A stretch of DNA of 46,330 nucleotides from Rhodospirillales bacterium (GTDB lineage: Bacteria > Pseudomonadota > Alphaproteobacteria > Rhodospirillales > UBA2165): positions 1 through 46,330 of the forward strand of contig JAOMCN010000012.1 in assembly GCA_028345065.1 (NCBI GenBank), given 5' to 3'. This document shows positions 36,246-45,550 of the stretch, one piece after another (position 1 is the stretch's first letter; the number at the start of each line of letters is the position of its first letter). The notes below the pieces were generated by a model. It was not told where the DNA came from. It made no database searches and worked only from the letters and a program-made list of their open reading frames with translations. Position numbers and translations under genes: made by a program.

Positions 36246-37487
36246 TTACCTCCAAATAACCGAGCGCCATTTGAGGCCTATTATGATGGTAAAGCCTATG
36301 CCTATCGTCGCATAAATTCCAACAAACACTGCAAAACCCAGCGCCTCGATCAAAAAACCCGAAGCTAAAAGTCCTAGTGGAATGCCATAAACCGCCAGCA
36401 TTCTTATACCTATGACCCGTCCTCTCACCATCTGATCTGTAACACCCAACAAAGCGGCAGCCATAGATACAATGGTTAAACTGTGAGTAATACCAATGAA
36501 AACCAGTATCAGGAGAGCCATCTGCTGACTTTCAACTTGGGCAAATATGACCAACATCACGTACCACGCTACTAGATTAATGAGCATCAACTTATTGGAA
36601 TACTTCTGGCTGCTGGTCCACGCTAAAATTAGAGAGCCTAATAACGAACCAATAGCAAATGCAGCCAAAAGATGCCCCAGACCATTTGCGTCAATGAGCA
36701 ATATGTCCTTAGCAACAAATGGCATCAAACCATGGGACACAGGAAAAGCGGTAAGGTTAGCAAGAAACGCGAGACACAGGATAGCCATTACACTTGATGA
36801 ATTCCAAATATAGATTAGCCCTTCTTTAAATTCCCTCAGCTGAGATATTCTTTCAGGTCCTTTCACCAAATTATCTGTACCGTCAATTCGAGGATGAACC
36901 CTGGAAACGCCCATAGTAAGAATTACGCTTACAAAATACACAGCAACCACTGAGATATAGGCAAAACCTAGCCCAAGGACTGATAACATTCCGGCGCCTA
37001 AGAGGGCGCCAAATAGACGAGCCGTATCTTGAGCCATCTTTGCCACACTTGAGGCGTTCATAATCATGTTAGCTGGGATGGAATCACCAATTATGGCGTT
37101 TCGCATGACGATGTCAGATGGTTGAACCAAGCCAGCAAAAAAGGAGATGACAAAAACATAGTAGGGGTTAAGTGTATCCAACAATCCCAGAATCATAATA
37201 ATGACCGACAGAATCATCATAAATCCACGCATCAAATACATTAATTTCCGTCGCCCCCAGCGGTCGCCTGCTAAGCCGAACCAAGGAGATAGCAATGTGC
37301 CAATGAAACGCAGTGCCCCAAATATTGTCAGCAAAATAACGGAATTGGTTTCAGAAAGAATATACCAACCGAGAATCAGGGTCTCCATTTCGAATCCCCA
37401 GGAATTCAAGAGGTCCGCTGGCCATTGATAACGAAAACTTTTGACCGCAAATGGTGCGAAAGGCGATGATTTATGTGACCGGGGCAA
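36246..37487 (-). CDS. MFS transporter (EntS/MFS_3-like)
   Basis: A 12-helix major facilitator of about 413 residues. The loop 2-3 signature is GLAGDRWGRRKLMYLMRG, and the N-terminus FRYQWPADLLNSWGFEMETLILGWYILSETNSVILLTIFGALRFIGTLLSPWFG fits the MFS_3 (enterobactin-exporter-like) subfamily. The start is TTG 37487, the first possible start after an in-frame TGA, with a weak ribosome site. Drug or metabolite export is the usual role. It is on the opposite strand to the catabolic genes on both sides and is separated from the isomerase gene by a 261-nt divergent gap. Confidence 0.88.
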   Translation of the reverse strand: MPRSHKSSPFAPFAVKSFRYQWPADLLNSWGFEMETLILGWYILSETNSVILLTIFGALRFIGTLLSPWFGLAGDRWGRRKLMYLMRGFMMILSVIIMILGLLDTLNPYYVFVISFFAGLVQPSDIVMRNAIIGDSIPANMIMNASSVAKMAQDTARLFGALLGAGMLSVLGLGFAYISVVAVYFVSVILTMGVSRVHPRIDGTDNLVKGPERISQLREFKEGLIYIWNSSSVMAILCLAFLANLTAFPVSHGLMPFVAKDILLIDANGLGHLLAAFAIGSLLGSLILAWTSSQKYSNKLMLINLVAWYVMLVIFAQVESQQMALLILVFIGITHSLTIVSMAAALLGVTDQMVRGRVIGIRMLAVYGIPLGLLASGFLIEALGFAVFVGIYATIGIGFTIIIGLKWRSVIWR

Positions 37488-37748
37488 TACTCATAGCCAA
37501 AATATTGGAAAAAACATGGTGTCCGATAAGGTTAATTGATAAGCAAATAGAAATTAATCGTATTAAGTTTCTGGAGTAAAACTCTTTCTCCAATAAACTT
37601 AACTTAGGTCAATGTTTGAGTACTTCTTGTCGTAGTGAAAGAAATAAAATTGGCAAATTACAACGCATCAAGTAGTCATATGACTTGACCCAATAACGGA
37701 CCTTTGGCAATGCTCAGGTGACCAACTTCGAATTGTAGGAGGCTAATT

Positions 37749-38528
37749 ATGCTTAAATTCTCCGCGAACATTTCCATGATGTTTGGTGAAGAAGAAAATC
37801 CAATCAAACGGATGCAACTGGCTAAAAATGCTGGCTTTGGAGCCGTCGAGTATCTGTTTATCTATGATATGTCACTTGATGACTTGGATCGGGAGTCGGA
37901 TAACGTAGGTGTAGAATGGTCGGTCATCAATGTGGCCGTAGGTGAGGGTGTAAAGCATGGACCTCTCGTTGCAGCGGCACCTGGGAAAGAGAAGGCTTGG
38001 CGGCAAAATGTAGCGGCAGCCCTTCCCTATTGCAAAACCTTGAAACCTTCGGCTTTGGTAATCCCTGCGCACTCGCCACCAGATGGCATCTCCAAAGCGG
38101 ATGCCCTCACAGTCTTTAAAGAAAATCTTAAATTTGCTGCGGACGCTTTCGGGGATATCGGGACTAAGGTAATTGTCGAGCCTCTAGACCCGGATGTACG
38201 TCCTAACTCTTTACTAAGGACCTCAGACGAAACCATGGCAATAATTGAAGAAGTTGGCCATCCGAATGTTGGTCTCGAATACGATGCATATCACATGTAT
38301 TCTACGGAAGGTAACATGGAGGCGACTGTCGAGAAGTATTTACCCTATATTGGCAACATCCAAATTGCTGACGTCCCAGAGAGACATGAACCCGGTACCG
38401 GGAAGGTAGACTATGATAGTTTCCTCGCGGCTCTTGACCGACTGAATTACAGCAACTGGGTGGCCTGTGAGTATAGGCCCTCGTCTAACACTCTCGACTC
38501 CCTAAGCTGGATGGAGAAATGGGTTTAA
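37749..38528 (+). CDS. TIM-barrel sugar isomerase (Hyi/AP-endonuclease-2 family)
   Basis: A xylose-isomerase-like TIM barrel of 259 residues related to hydroxypyruvate isomerase. The opening MLKFSANISMMFGEEENPIKRMQLAKNAGFGAVE is the Hyi start. Divalent-metal residues are apparent in VIVEPLDPDV (Glu), GLEYDAYHMY (Asp/His), IQIADVPERHEPGTG (Asp/Arg/His) and WVACEYRP (Glu). A strong AGGAGG precedes the ATG. True hydroxypyruvate isomerase sits with glyoxylate genes, which are absent here, so another keto/aldose or keto-enol isomerisation in the neighbouring pathway is equally possible. The FAD hydroxylase gene follows 126 nt later. Confidence 0.88.
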   Translation: MLKFSANISMMFGEEENPIKRMQLAKNAGFGAVEYLFIYDMSLDDLDRESDNVGVEWSVINVAVGEGVKHGPLVAAAPGKEKAWRQNVAAALPYCKTLKPSALVIPAHSPPDGISKADALTVFKENLKFAADAFGDIGTKVIVEPLDPDVRPNSLLRTSDETMAIIEEVGHPNVGLEYDAYHMYSTEGNMEATVEKYLPYIGNIQIADVPERHEPGTGKVDYDSFLAALDRLNYSNWVACEYRPSSNTLDSLSWMEKWV

Positions 38529-38654
38529 ACTATACAGAGCTTGAGGAAGTCTAAGATCTCTAAAAGTGTTGGGTGATTTTGAATAAATACCATCCAAATT
38601 TTTATCACACCACGAAACAAAAGGTTAAGATTCTCTCGCGGAGAACATGACAGG

Positions 38655-40142
38655 ATGCCCCCACCTACAGATCAGCTAACCTTTGACATCGCCATAGTTG
38701 GGTTAGGTCCAGTAGGTGCAACACTTGCCAACATACTTGGACAATATGAACTTTCCACAATCATATTGGAGCGAGACCCTGCGACCTATCACTTACCGCG
38801 AGCCGTTGCCTTTGATGATGAAGTAATGCGGATCTTCCAATCTATTGAGTTGGCAGATGAAATTAACTCAATTGTAGAAGTAGGAGCTGGAGCGCATTTT
38901 GTGGACAAAAACGGGAAAGTTTTGGTTAATTGGGCGAGACCTCAAGAGATCGGTCCTAATGGTTGGTTCTTAAACTATCGATTTCACCAGCCAGAACTTG
39001 AGGAAATTCTCCGAAGGGGGCTCTCACGCTTTCCCTCGGTGAAGACGTTATTGCATCGTGAGGTTTGTGGCCTTATCGAGTATGAAGATGGTGTCAACGT
39101 TGAGTATAAAGATAAAAATACGGGAAAATTAGATAAAATCCGAGCGGGGTTCGTCATTGGATGTGACGGTGCTAACTCCTTTACTAGAAATAGAATTGGA
39201 CGAGGATTTGAAGACCTAGGTTTTCATGAACCGTGGCTGGTTGTAGATGTCATTCTCAAAAATAAAATGCCAGATTTGGGTCCTCAGAGCGTGCATCACT
39301 GCAACCCCAACAGATCCGCAACATACGTATTCCTTGCAGGGAACCGCCGGCGCTGGGAATTTCGTTTAAAGCCGGAAGATGACCCTATTGACATATCCCG
39401 TCCCGAAAATGTTTGGGGTATGCTGAACCAATGGATTGGTCCTGATGATGCAACTCTTGAACGCGCCATCGTCTATACCTTCCATTCCTCTATAGCCGAA
39501 CAATGGCTGAGAGGCCGCCTGCTTATCGCAGGTGATGCAGCCCATCAAACACCGCCATTTATGGGACAGGGGATGTGCGCCGGAATTAGGGATGTATTTA
39601 ATCTTGGTTGGAAATTAAACCGCGTCTTCAAGGGTTATGCGTCAGAGGACCTTCTAGATACATATGAAATAGAGAGAAAACCTCATGTCAAAGCCTTCAT
39701 CGACCTGACTGTTAAAATGGGGCACCTAATAAATACAACGGCATCTTCTCTTGTTTCAGGGACTGTATCGACAGCCTCTGACGAACCTCAAAAGTTGACA
39801 CAGCTGCGCCCAAGTTTGGGTGTAGGCCTATCCGCATGCCGCACCGAATGGACAGGTCAACTTTTTCCTCAACCCAGACTACAATCCGGAGAACTTCTTG
39901 ATGATTTGGTGGGAAGGCGTTCTGCTATTCTTATGCGACATGCATTCTTGCAACAATTGCCACGGCAAATAATAATGAAAATGGAGAAATTAGGTATAAT
40001 AGCCATCAATGACCCGGCAACAGGCATTCAAGAGTGGTTCAATAACAAGGATATCAACGCCGTCTTGATACGTCCTGATCGCTACATTCTAGGAGGTGCT
40101 AAAACTGCAGAAGAAGTGGGCGTCCTGATCAAAGCCTACTAA
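38655..40142 (+). CDS. FAD-dependent aromatic hydroxylase (MhpA-like)
   Basis: A class A flavin monooxygenase. The dinucleotide motif is FDIAIVGLGPVGATLANILGQYELSTIILERDP, the conserved DG motif is VIGCDGANSFTRNRIGR, and the FAD ribityl GD motif is LLIAGDAAHQTPPFMGQGMCAGIRDVFNLGWKL. The closest named relatives are 3-(3-hydroxyphenyl)propionate hydroxylase MhpA and similar phenol hydroxylases, which hydroxylate a phenolic ring using NAD(P)H and O2. Length is 495 residues, normal for the group but shorter than the 550-residue MhpA, with a short thioredoxin-like C-terminal domain. GGAG lies 11 nt before the ATG. It probably begins a pathway with the FAH-family gene downstream. Confidence 0.9.
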   Translation: MPPPTDQLTFDIAIVGLGPVGATLANILGQYELSTIILERDPATYHLPRAVAFDDEVMRIFQSIELADEINSIVEVGAGAHFVDKNGKVLVNWARPQEIGPNGWFLNYRFHQPELEEILRRGLSRFPSVKTLLHREVCGLIEYEDGVNVEYKDKNTGKLDKIRAGFVIGCDGANSFTRNRIGRGFEDLGFHEPWLVVDVILKNKMPDLGPQSVHHCNPNRSATYVFLAGNRRRWEFRLKPEDDPIDISRPENVWGMLNQWIGPDDATLERAIVYTFHSSIAEQWLRGRLLIAGDAAHQTPPFMGQGMCAGIRDVFNLGWKLNRVFKGYASEDLLDTYEIERKPHVKAFIDLTVKMGHLINTTASSLVSGTVSTASDEPQKLTQLRPSLGVGLSACRTEWTGQLFPQPRLQSGELLDDLVGRRSAILMRHAFLQQLPRQIIMKMEKLGIIAINDPATGIQEWFNNKDINAVLIRPDRYILGGAKTAEEVGVLIKAY

Positions 40143-40189
40143 TAGTTGATAGAAATAGAACTTGGAAATTCCAAAACCATGCAGGGGAA

Positions 40190-40224
40190 AAACCTCTCGG
40201 CGCAATGTAGCCTGCGCGAGGTTT
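40190..40224 (+). terminator. long interrupted inverted repeat, possible transcript structure
   Basis: Seven base pairs (40190-40196 with 40218-40224, AAACCTC/GAGGTTT) stack on five more (40200-40204 with 40213-40217, GCGCA/TGCGC) around an 8-nt loop, with a 3-nt bulge on one side. No T tract follows in either direction, so it may be an attenuator, an mRNA-stabilising stem or an operator rather than a classical terminator. It lies between the hydroxylase stop and the FAH-family start. Confidence 0.5.
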
Positions 40225-40273
40225 ACTAGTATCATGTTGAACCAATCAAATTAATTGATCAATATACTCTAAC

Positions 40274-41122
40274 ATGAAAATCGGCAGTTATATTTACAAT
40301 GGTAAGGCTAGCTACGGGGTAAAGCTGGACGACGGAATTGTTGATCTCGGGCGGCGGCTTGGAAAATTTTATCCTGACTTACCAACGCTGATAAAAGCAT
40401 TTGCTCTGGGTGAAGCTGCGGAGGCAAGTCAAAATCAATCGCCTGATTTTAGGGAAGAAGATGTTTATTTTCTGCCCTTGATGCCTGCGCCAGTAAATAT
40501 TTATTGTGCCGGAATTAACTATCTTGATCATATTGAAGAGACCGGTCGCGATAAACCAGAATTTCCCACATTGTTCATGAAATCCCAGCAATCCATGATA
40601 GGACATGGACAAGAACTCGTACGTCCAAAAGTTTCTGATCAATTTGATTTTGAGGGCGAATTTGCTGTCGTGATAGGTAAACCCGGACGTTATATCGCTA
40701 AAGAGAATTGGAAAGACTATATAGCCGGCTACACAATATTAATGGATGGCTCAATAAGAGACTTTCAAAAAAGATCCGTAGACCAAGGGAAAAATTTTTA
40801 CCACTCCTCTTCTTCAGGACCATGGTTAGTTACTATGGACGAGGTGCCGGGAGATTTTAGAGATATGAAGCTTACCACCCGGCTAAATGGCAAAGTTATG
40901 CAAGCCTCTGATTTAGGAAAGCTTTGTTTTGATATTTCCGATTTAATTTCATACTACTCCCAAATCTTTTATTTCCAACCCGGTGACATGATCGCAACGG
41001 GGACGCCCGGAGGTGTCGGTTCTAGACGTGATCCTCCCGTCTGGATGAAACCGGGAGATGAGCTTGAAGTCGAAATCACTGGCATTGGTATTTTAAAAAA
41101 CGCCGTAGTAGGAGAAAATTAG
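40274..41122 (+). CDS. fumarylacetoacetate hydrolase family protein
   Basis: An FAH-fold enzyme of 282 residues. The motif IYCAGINYLDHIEETGRDKPEFPTLFMKSQQSMIGHGQELVRP begins the domain. The metal site is in FDFEGEFAVVIG (Glu/Glu) and ILMDGSIRDFQKR (Asp), and the end GDMIATGTPGGVGSRRDPPVWMKPGDELEVEITGIG is strongly conserved. Members hydrolyse acylpyruvates and fumarylacetoacetate or act as hydratases or decarboxylases on dienoates (MhpD/HpaG types). Next to an aromatic hydroxylase it probably handles a ring-cleavage product. No good ribosome site precedes the ATG. Confidence 0.92.
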   Translation: MKIGSYIYNGKASYGVKLDDGIVDLGRRLGKFYPDLPTLIKAFALGEAAEASQNQSPDFREEDVYFLPLMPAPVNIYCAGINYLDHIEETGRDKPEFPTLFMKSQQSMIGHGQELVRPKVSDQFDFEGEFAVVIGKPGRYIAKENWKDYIAGYTILMDGSIRDFQKRSVDQGKNFYHSSSSGPWLVTMDEVPGDFRDMKLTTRLNGKVMQASDLGKLCFDISDLISYYSQIFYFQPGDMIATGTPGGVGSRRDPPVWMKPGDELEVEITGIGILKNAVVGEN

Positions 41123-41275
41123 AATTTCGACTCGCCGTGTTATCTCACAGCTGAAATTCGCAGTACGTTGAATTTGCCTTTCGGGCGAGACCAAGGTCTC
41201 CTACGCCATTAAATTATATTCAGCACATAAGCAACAAGCATAAATTCCGGACCATTTAAAAACTCGATGTAAACT

Positions 41276-42625
41276 TTAGTCTCTGCGAACTTGACCAGCC
41301 ACCAAGCGTACCTTTCGGGGTCCTGCCAACCACATTGTAAAAATTGAGACCAAACACATAACGACCGCTACACTAAATGAAACGTTATAATTTCCAGTTT
41401 GATCATATAACCAACCTGTGATCCACGGGCCGAACGCAGCACCCATCCCAGCAAATGCACCGAGAATTCCAAAAATTGTCCCGTAACGCCTTCCAGCAAA
41501 TAACTCCGCAGGAACGGATGCAAATACCGAGGCCATTCCATAACCGAGGAGACCCTGTAGACAGGCCATCAAATACATTAACCATTCACTTGGCCAAATC
41601 GAAATTAGCATCAACAATACATAAGTCATGAGGAATCCCAGAAGACTAACGGTCCAACCCCACTCCCGGCCAACCCGATCCGAAAAATAGCCAACGCCAA
41701 TCTGGCCTATGACACCAGAGAGCCCGACCAAACCCAAACCTAGTGCAGCCGTTTCAGGTGATATTCCCACATCAATCAAATACCTCGTTTGATGCACTTG
41801 AACAGCGTACCAGATATATAAAGCTGTACTATATGACGCCATCAACCACCAATAACGGCTAGTTTTGATAGCCTTTTTTACGGTCCATTCAGTTGCTACC
41901 CATTCCTTATCGACAACTGTGGGATCTGCAATCTCTGTTGGTAAATCAACAGAATCAATTTCTTTAGAAACCGATGTCACACCATCCGGCTCAAGGCCCA
42001 AATCCATCGGCCGTCGGCGCTGGAAAATCGCGTTTAAGGGGACCAACACGACGAGTAAAATAATAGCAATCGTCACACTTGTTTGTCGCCAACCTTCTGT
42101 TTCGATTGCGTGCTGCGCCCAGGGTAACAAAGTAATTGAACCACATCCAACGCCCGAAAAAGCAATTCCCATGGCCAGCCCCCTTCGGCGACTGAACCAG
42201 TTTGGTAGGAACGCGGTATGCCCCATATAGTTGATAAAGAGTGAACCCCCGACAACCATGAGACCGAGGGTCATATAGAAATGCCATGGTAACTTAGCGT
42301 AGGTAGCTAAAATGAAACCCGCAGCGGTAATCGTGGCTCCCAATGGTATAACGAACCGTGGCCCAAACTTATCCATCATAGACCCCACAAGGGGAGCCAA
42401 TACTGTGGCAGCAACGAAACCAACAGAAAATGTAGCGGCAATCGTTGCCCTTTCCCACTGGAACTCTTCGAGGATCGGCGCAAATAAGAGGGAGAAAAAT
42501 GTTCTAGCGTTGACACCAATGCCGAGGGTAATAAAGGCAACAGCGACAACAACCCATCCATAAAAGAAGGGGATCATTTGGAATATATATTTTCGATCGG
42601 GGCTGTATGATTTAGATGGATACAT
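41276..42625 (-). CDS. MFS transporter (monocarboxylate/OFA-like)
   Basis: A 12-helix major facilitator of 449 residues. Its first helix FFYGWVVVAVAFITLGIGVNARTFFSLLF, the loop GSMMDKFGPRFVIPLG and the pattern LPNWFSRRRGLAMGIAFSGVGCGSITLLPWAQ are characteristic of the oxalate/formate-antiporter and monocarboxylate group. A long central loop (about residues 200-250) is acidic. It most likely imports an organic acid, fitting a catabolic region. The start ATG 42625 has no clear ribosome site; an internal ATG at 42577 would remove 16 residues. It is followed on the same strand, upstream in transcription, by the GMC oxidoreductase 77 nt away. Confidence 0.88.
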   Translation of the reverse strand: MYPSKSYSPDRKYIFQMIPFFYGWVVVAVAFITLGIGVNARTFFSLLFAPILEEFQWERATIAATFSVGFVAATVLAPLVGSMMDKFGPRFVIPLGATITAAGFILATYAKLPWHFYMTLGLMVVGGSLFINYMGHTAFLPNWFSRRRGLAMGIAFSGVGCGSITLLPWAQHAIETEGWRQTSVTIAIILLVVLVPLNAIFQRRRPMDLGLEPDGVTSVSKEIDSVDLPTEIADPTVVDKEWVATEWTVKKAIKTSRYWWLMASYSTALYIWYAVQVHQTRYLIDVGISPETAALGLGLVGLSGVIGQIGVGYFSDRVGREWGWTVSLLGFLMTYVLLMLISIWPSEWLMYLMACLQGLLGYGMASVFASVPAELFAGRRYGTIFGILGAFAGMGAAFGPWITGWLYDQTGNYNVSFSVAVVMCLVSIFTMWLAGPRKVRLVAGQVRRD

Positions 42626-42702
42626 TTTAAAAACGACGGCAACATTAGCGTTGATCTAAAAGGTCACCGCAAACGGCAGCTAGCTCAAGCTTTCAGTACA
42701 AA

Positions 42703-44310
42703 TTACCTAATTGCGTCCTCTAAAATCATATCAGACGCTTTTTCCGCTATCATAATAGTAGGAGCATTTGTATTTCCTGAAACGAGAGTAGGCATTATAG
42801 ATGCATCCACTACCCGCAGCCCTTGAACCCCATTTACACGCAATCGCGGATCAACCACTGCTTCGTCATCAGTCCCCATACGGCAAGTGCCAACCGGGTG
42901 GTAACTAGTGCGCCCATTATTTTCGAGATACTCCAAGATACCCTCGTCACTAACACATTCTGGACCAGGTCGAACTTCCTCAACAATATACTGTTGCACG
43001 GCGGATTGGCTCATGATCTCACGCGCTTTTCTGAGCGCCTTAATTAGAGTTTCTCTGTCCTTTGATACGGTCATGTAGTTTGGCACAATTTTCGGCGGGT
43101 CAGTAGGTTCTGCAGACGAAATCATCACTGTCCCTCGGCTCTCAGGTCTCAATAACACAATATATACTCCACATCCCGAGAAAGGATCAACTGGTCCCCC
43201 AACATCTTCCGCACTAAATAGCATAAGTAAATTCTGGATGTCCGGTGTTGAAGTGTTAGCATCAACCTTCATGTAACCGCCGGCATAAGCCGCACCCATA
43301 CCAAGCAGGCCTCGACGTCGAAAAATATACTGCAAACCCTGGGAAATTCGGACACTCCAGCGGTTTAAAATATCGTTAGCGGTAAAGGGCTCATTTAACC
43401 GATACATCAAAGGGCAATTAACATGGTCTTGCAGGTTATCGCCCACACGAGATCTATCGACCACTACATCGATCCCATAACCCCGCAGGTGTTCTGCAGG
43501 GCCAATTCCAGACAACTGTAGTAGTTGAGGTGAATTATAGGTGCCGGTACATACGACAACCTCTCCTTTTGCCGTTGCCTTTTTTACGCCTCCGTTCTGA
43601 TGATACTCCACTCCTATAGCCCTGGTTCCATCAAAAAGAATTTTGTTAGCCATCGCCCTGGGGGCAACTGTTAGGTTGGGTCTGCTACGAGCCGGTTTTA
43701 AAAATCCGACAGATGTGCTGCAGCGTCTTCCATTCCGTGTAGTCCACTGGATATAACCGTAACCTTCCTGGTCGGCTCCATTAAAATCATCATTGCGTTT
43801 GTAGCCGGCGTCCTGTGCCGCCTGTATAAAAGCATCGGCCATAGGATGTGGATCCATGGGATCAGAAACAGCAAGTGGACCCCCGACACCGTGATAGTCA
43901 CTCTCACCCCTTTGTTGATCCTGAGATTTCTTGAAGTAAGGCAACACATCGTCATAGCTCCAACCTGTGTTACCCAATTGACGCCAATGGTCGTAATCTT
44001 CCTTTTGGCCCCGCATATAAACCAGACCATTAATTGAACTAGTGCCACCTATAATTTTACCACGGGGCTGCCGGATCTTTCGTTTCAACCAGTCTTTCCC
44101 AGGCTCCGACCAATAAAGCCAGTTAATCTTTGGGTTGGTAAAATGCTTGCCGTAGCCAAGCGGAATATGAACCCAGAAATGTTTATCTTCACCACCTGCT
44201 TCAAGGAGTAATACCTGGTGTCGGCCTGATGCCGTCAAACGATCAGCAAGGACACAACCTGCACTTCCTGCTCCTACAATGATATAATCAAAGATGGATT
44301 CCGTTTCCAT
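42703..44310 (-). CDS. GMC-family FAD oxidoreductase (choline/alcohol dehydrogenase-like)
   Basis: A glucose-methanol-choline oxidoreductase. The FAD motif is FDYIIVGAGSAGCVLADRLTASGRHQVLLLEAGGED; GMC signatures are PRGKIIGGTSSINGLVYMRGQKEDYDHW and GTYNSPQLLQLSGIGPAEHL. The C-terminal active site is SYHPVGTCRMGTDDEAVVDPRLRV with a catalytic His, followed by DASIMPTLVSGNTNAPTIMIAEKASDMI. It oxidises an alcohol to an aldehyde, passing electrons to a quinone or oxygen. BetA and AlkJ are the closest named forms; with no betaine genes around, BetA is not asserted. ATG 44310 with GGGAGA upstream is chosen over the TTG at 44322. It shares its strand with the MFS gene. Confidence 0.92.
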   Translation of the reverse strand: METESIFDYIIVGAGSAGCVLADRLTASGRHQVLLLEAGGEDKHFWVHIPLGYGKHFTNPKINWLYWSEPGKDWLKRKIRQPRGKIIGGTSSINGLVYMRGQKEDYDHWRQLGNTGWSYDDVLPYFKKSQDQQRGESDYHGVGGPLAVSDPMDPHPMADAFIQAAQDAGYKRNDDFNGADQEGYGYIQWTTRNGRRCSTSVGFLKPARSRPNLTVAPRAMANKILFDGTRAIGVEYHQNGGVKKATAKGEVVVCTGTYNSPQLLQLSGIGPAEHLRGYGIDVVVDRSRVGDNLQDHVNCPLMYRLNEPFTANDILNRWSVRISQGLQYIFRRRGLLGMGAAYAGGYMKVDANTSTPDIQNLLMLFSAEDVGGPVDPFSGCGVYIVLLRPESRGTVMISSAEPTDPPKIVPNYMTVSKDRETLIKALRKAREIMSQSAVQQYIVEEVRPGPECVSDEGILEYLENNGRTSYHPVGTCRMGTDDEAVVDPRLRVNGVQGLRVVDASIMPTLVSGNTNAPTIMIAEKASDMILEDAIR

Positions 44311-44614
44311 ATTGTCTCCCAAGTGAGGTCATTCGCAACTACCAGCAAGCGTGCCAATACAAATGGTTGAAGGCAAGACTGATCATTTGATCCGTCACCA
44401 ATTAAATTAATATCTGTGAATAGTTTTAGTCAATTAACCTGGGAACGACCCAACATTTTGTGCTTAGATTAGGTTTACTCTATTGTTGTTTTTAGTGACA
44501 ATATATTGAATTAAACCCAAAATTAAATTGGGTACGTTTTATCGGTAGTGCGGCCATCATATTGCCGCCTCCATATGCTGTTAACATCTGAAATTTACAC
44601 CACCCGCTGAAAAA
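44311..44614. other. intergenic region upstream of the GMC gene
   Basis: About 300 nt between two minus-strand genes with no credible ORF, RNA gene or strong hairpin. It presumably contains the promoter of the GMC/MFS transcript. Nothing more specific is visible. Confidence 0.5.
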
Positions 44615-45373
44615 CTATAATGCATTACAGGGACGTCTCAGGGTACGCCACATATGAGACGATGAAGTATTATCATTTCCAAGCCCCTCCGAAGGCTGCC
44701 TAAAATTTCGACCTATTACATCCTCAAAGTCTTCCCAGGCAACGACCACATCCGGATCAAAAGAATAAAGGTCGTTAACGCAAATCATACGTGAAGTCAT
44801 ATACCATTTATGCTTTTTTGCCCTTTCATACTCAGCAACGATATACGGTTCAGGTTGGTAATCTTCACCAAACATTCGAATATAAAGTTTCGGATATTCA
44901 TATCCTACGGCCTCATCGGGGAAAAATCTCAATGCTTGGTGCGCTCGAATAGCCCAACTGACCTCCTCATCGACATAGGGTTCCAACAACTGTGCTCCCC
45001 AGTAACCGTGATCCGATCGAATAAAGCCGTTAACTGCAATATCATGTACTAGACAAGCAAAAACAATTTTTTCTGGTAATCCCTGATTTCGTGCAAGTCG
45101 CGCACTTTGCAGAAGATGCTGTTGACCACCAATAGAAAAACGTAGTTTAACAAAATCCGTAAGGGTCGGTTTTTCAGGCATTTTGGGTAAACGCGTATCT
45201 TCGCCCATTAGTAAACGTTGTCCTGGCTGCGGGGGACGTCTCTTAAATTGAGGCTGTTCACCATCACCTAATTGATAGAGCACTGAGCGAGTTACAATCA
45301 GATCCTCAAGCCTCTGCATCTGGTATTCTTCTAGCTCGTCGGCCCGCTCAGAAAGTGACTTGCTATCATCCAT
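44615..45373 (-). CDS. HD-domain protein with a possible diiron site
   Basis: A 252-residue protein with a helical N-terminus and an HD domain. The metal-ligand set is His86 (GGQQHLLQSA), His110-Asp111 (ACLVHDIAVNGF), His122 (SDHGYWGAQLL), His145 (AIRAHQALRFF) and Asp201 (ICVNDLYSFDPD). Six ligands in the order H..HD..H..H..D match dinuclear HD enzymes, including the diiron oxygenases PhnZ and MIOX; single-metal HD phosphohydrolases lack the two extra histidines. Spacing H86-H110 (24) equals that of PhnZ, but later gaps are shorter. Function is otherwise unknown. It lies between the GMC gene and an unusual M24-fold gene on the same strand. Confidence 0.75.
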   Translation of the reverse strand: MDDSKSLSERADELEEYQMQRLEDLIVTRSVLYQLGDGEQPQFKRRPPQPGQRLLMGEDTRLPKMPEKPTLTDFVKLRFSIGGQQHLLQSARLARNQGLPEKIVFACLVHDIAVNGFIRSDHGYWGAQLLEPYVDEEVSWAIRAHQALRFFPDEAVGYEYPKLYIRMFGEDYQPEPYIVAEYERAKKHKWYMTSRMICVNDLYSFDPDVVVAWEDFEDVIGRNFRQPSEGLGNDNTSSSHMWRTLRRPCNAL

Positions 45374-45550
45374 TAGAAAAATCTCATCTAATTAACTATA
45401 ATAGATCATGCTATGAGCGTATCCCGGTCAGGTCAATTTTTGAAATATTTGATAACGATGAACAGCGGATAGTAATTGATGCCAACTATCGCTTTCTAGC
45501 CTTCACAACGTCCAAGTTTTGGTTAAGCGTATGTCTCTAATTAAGGTGCA

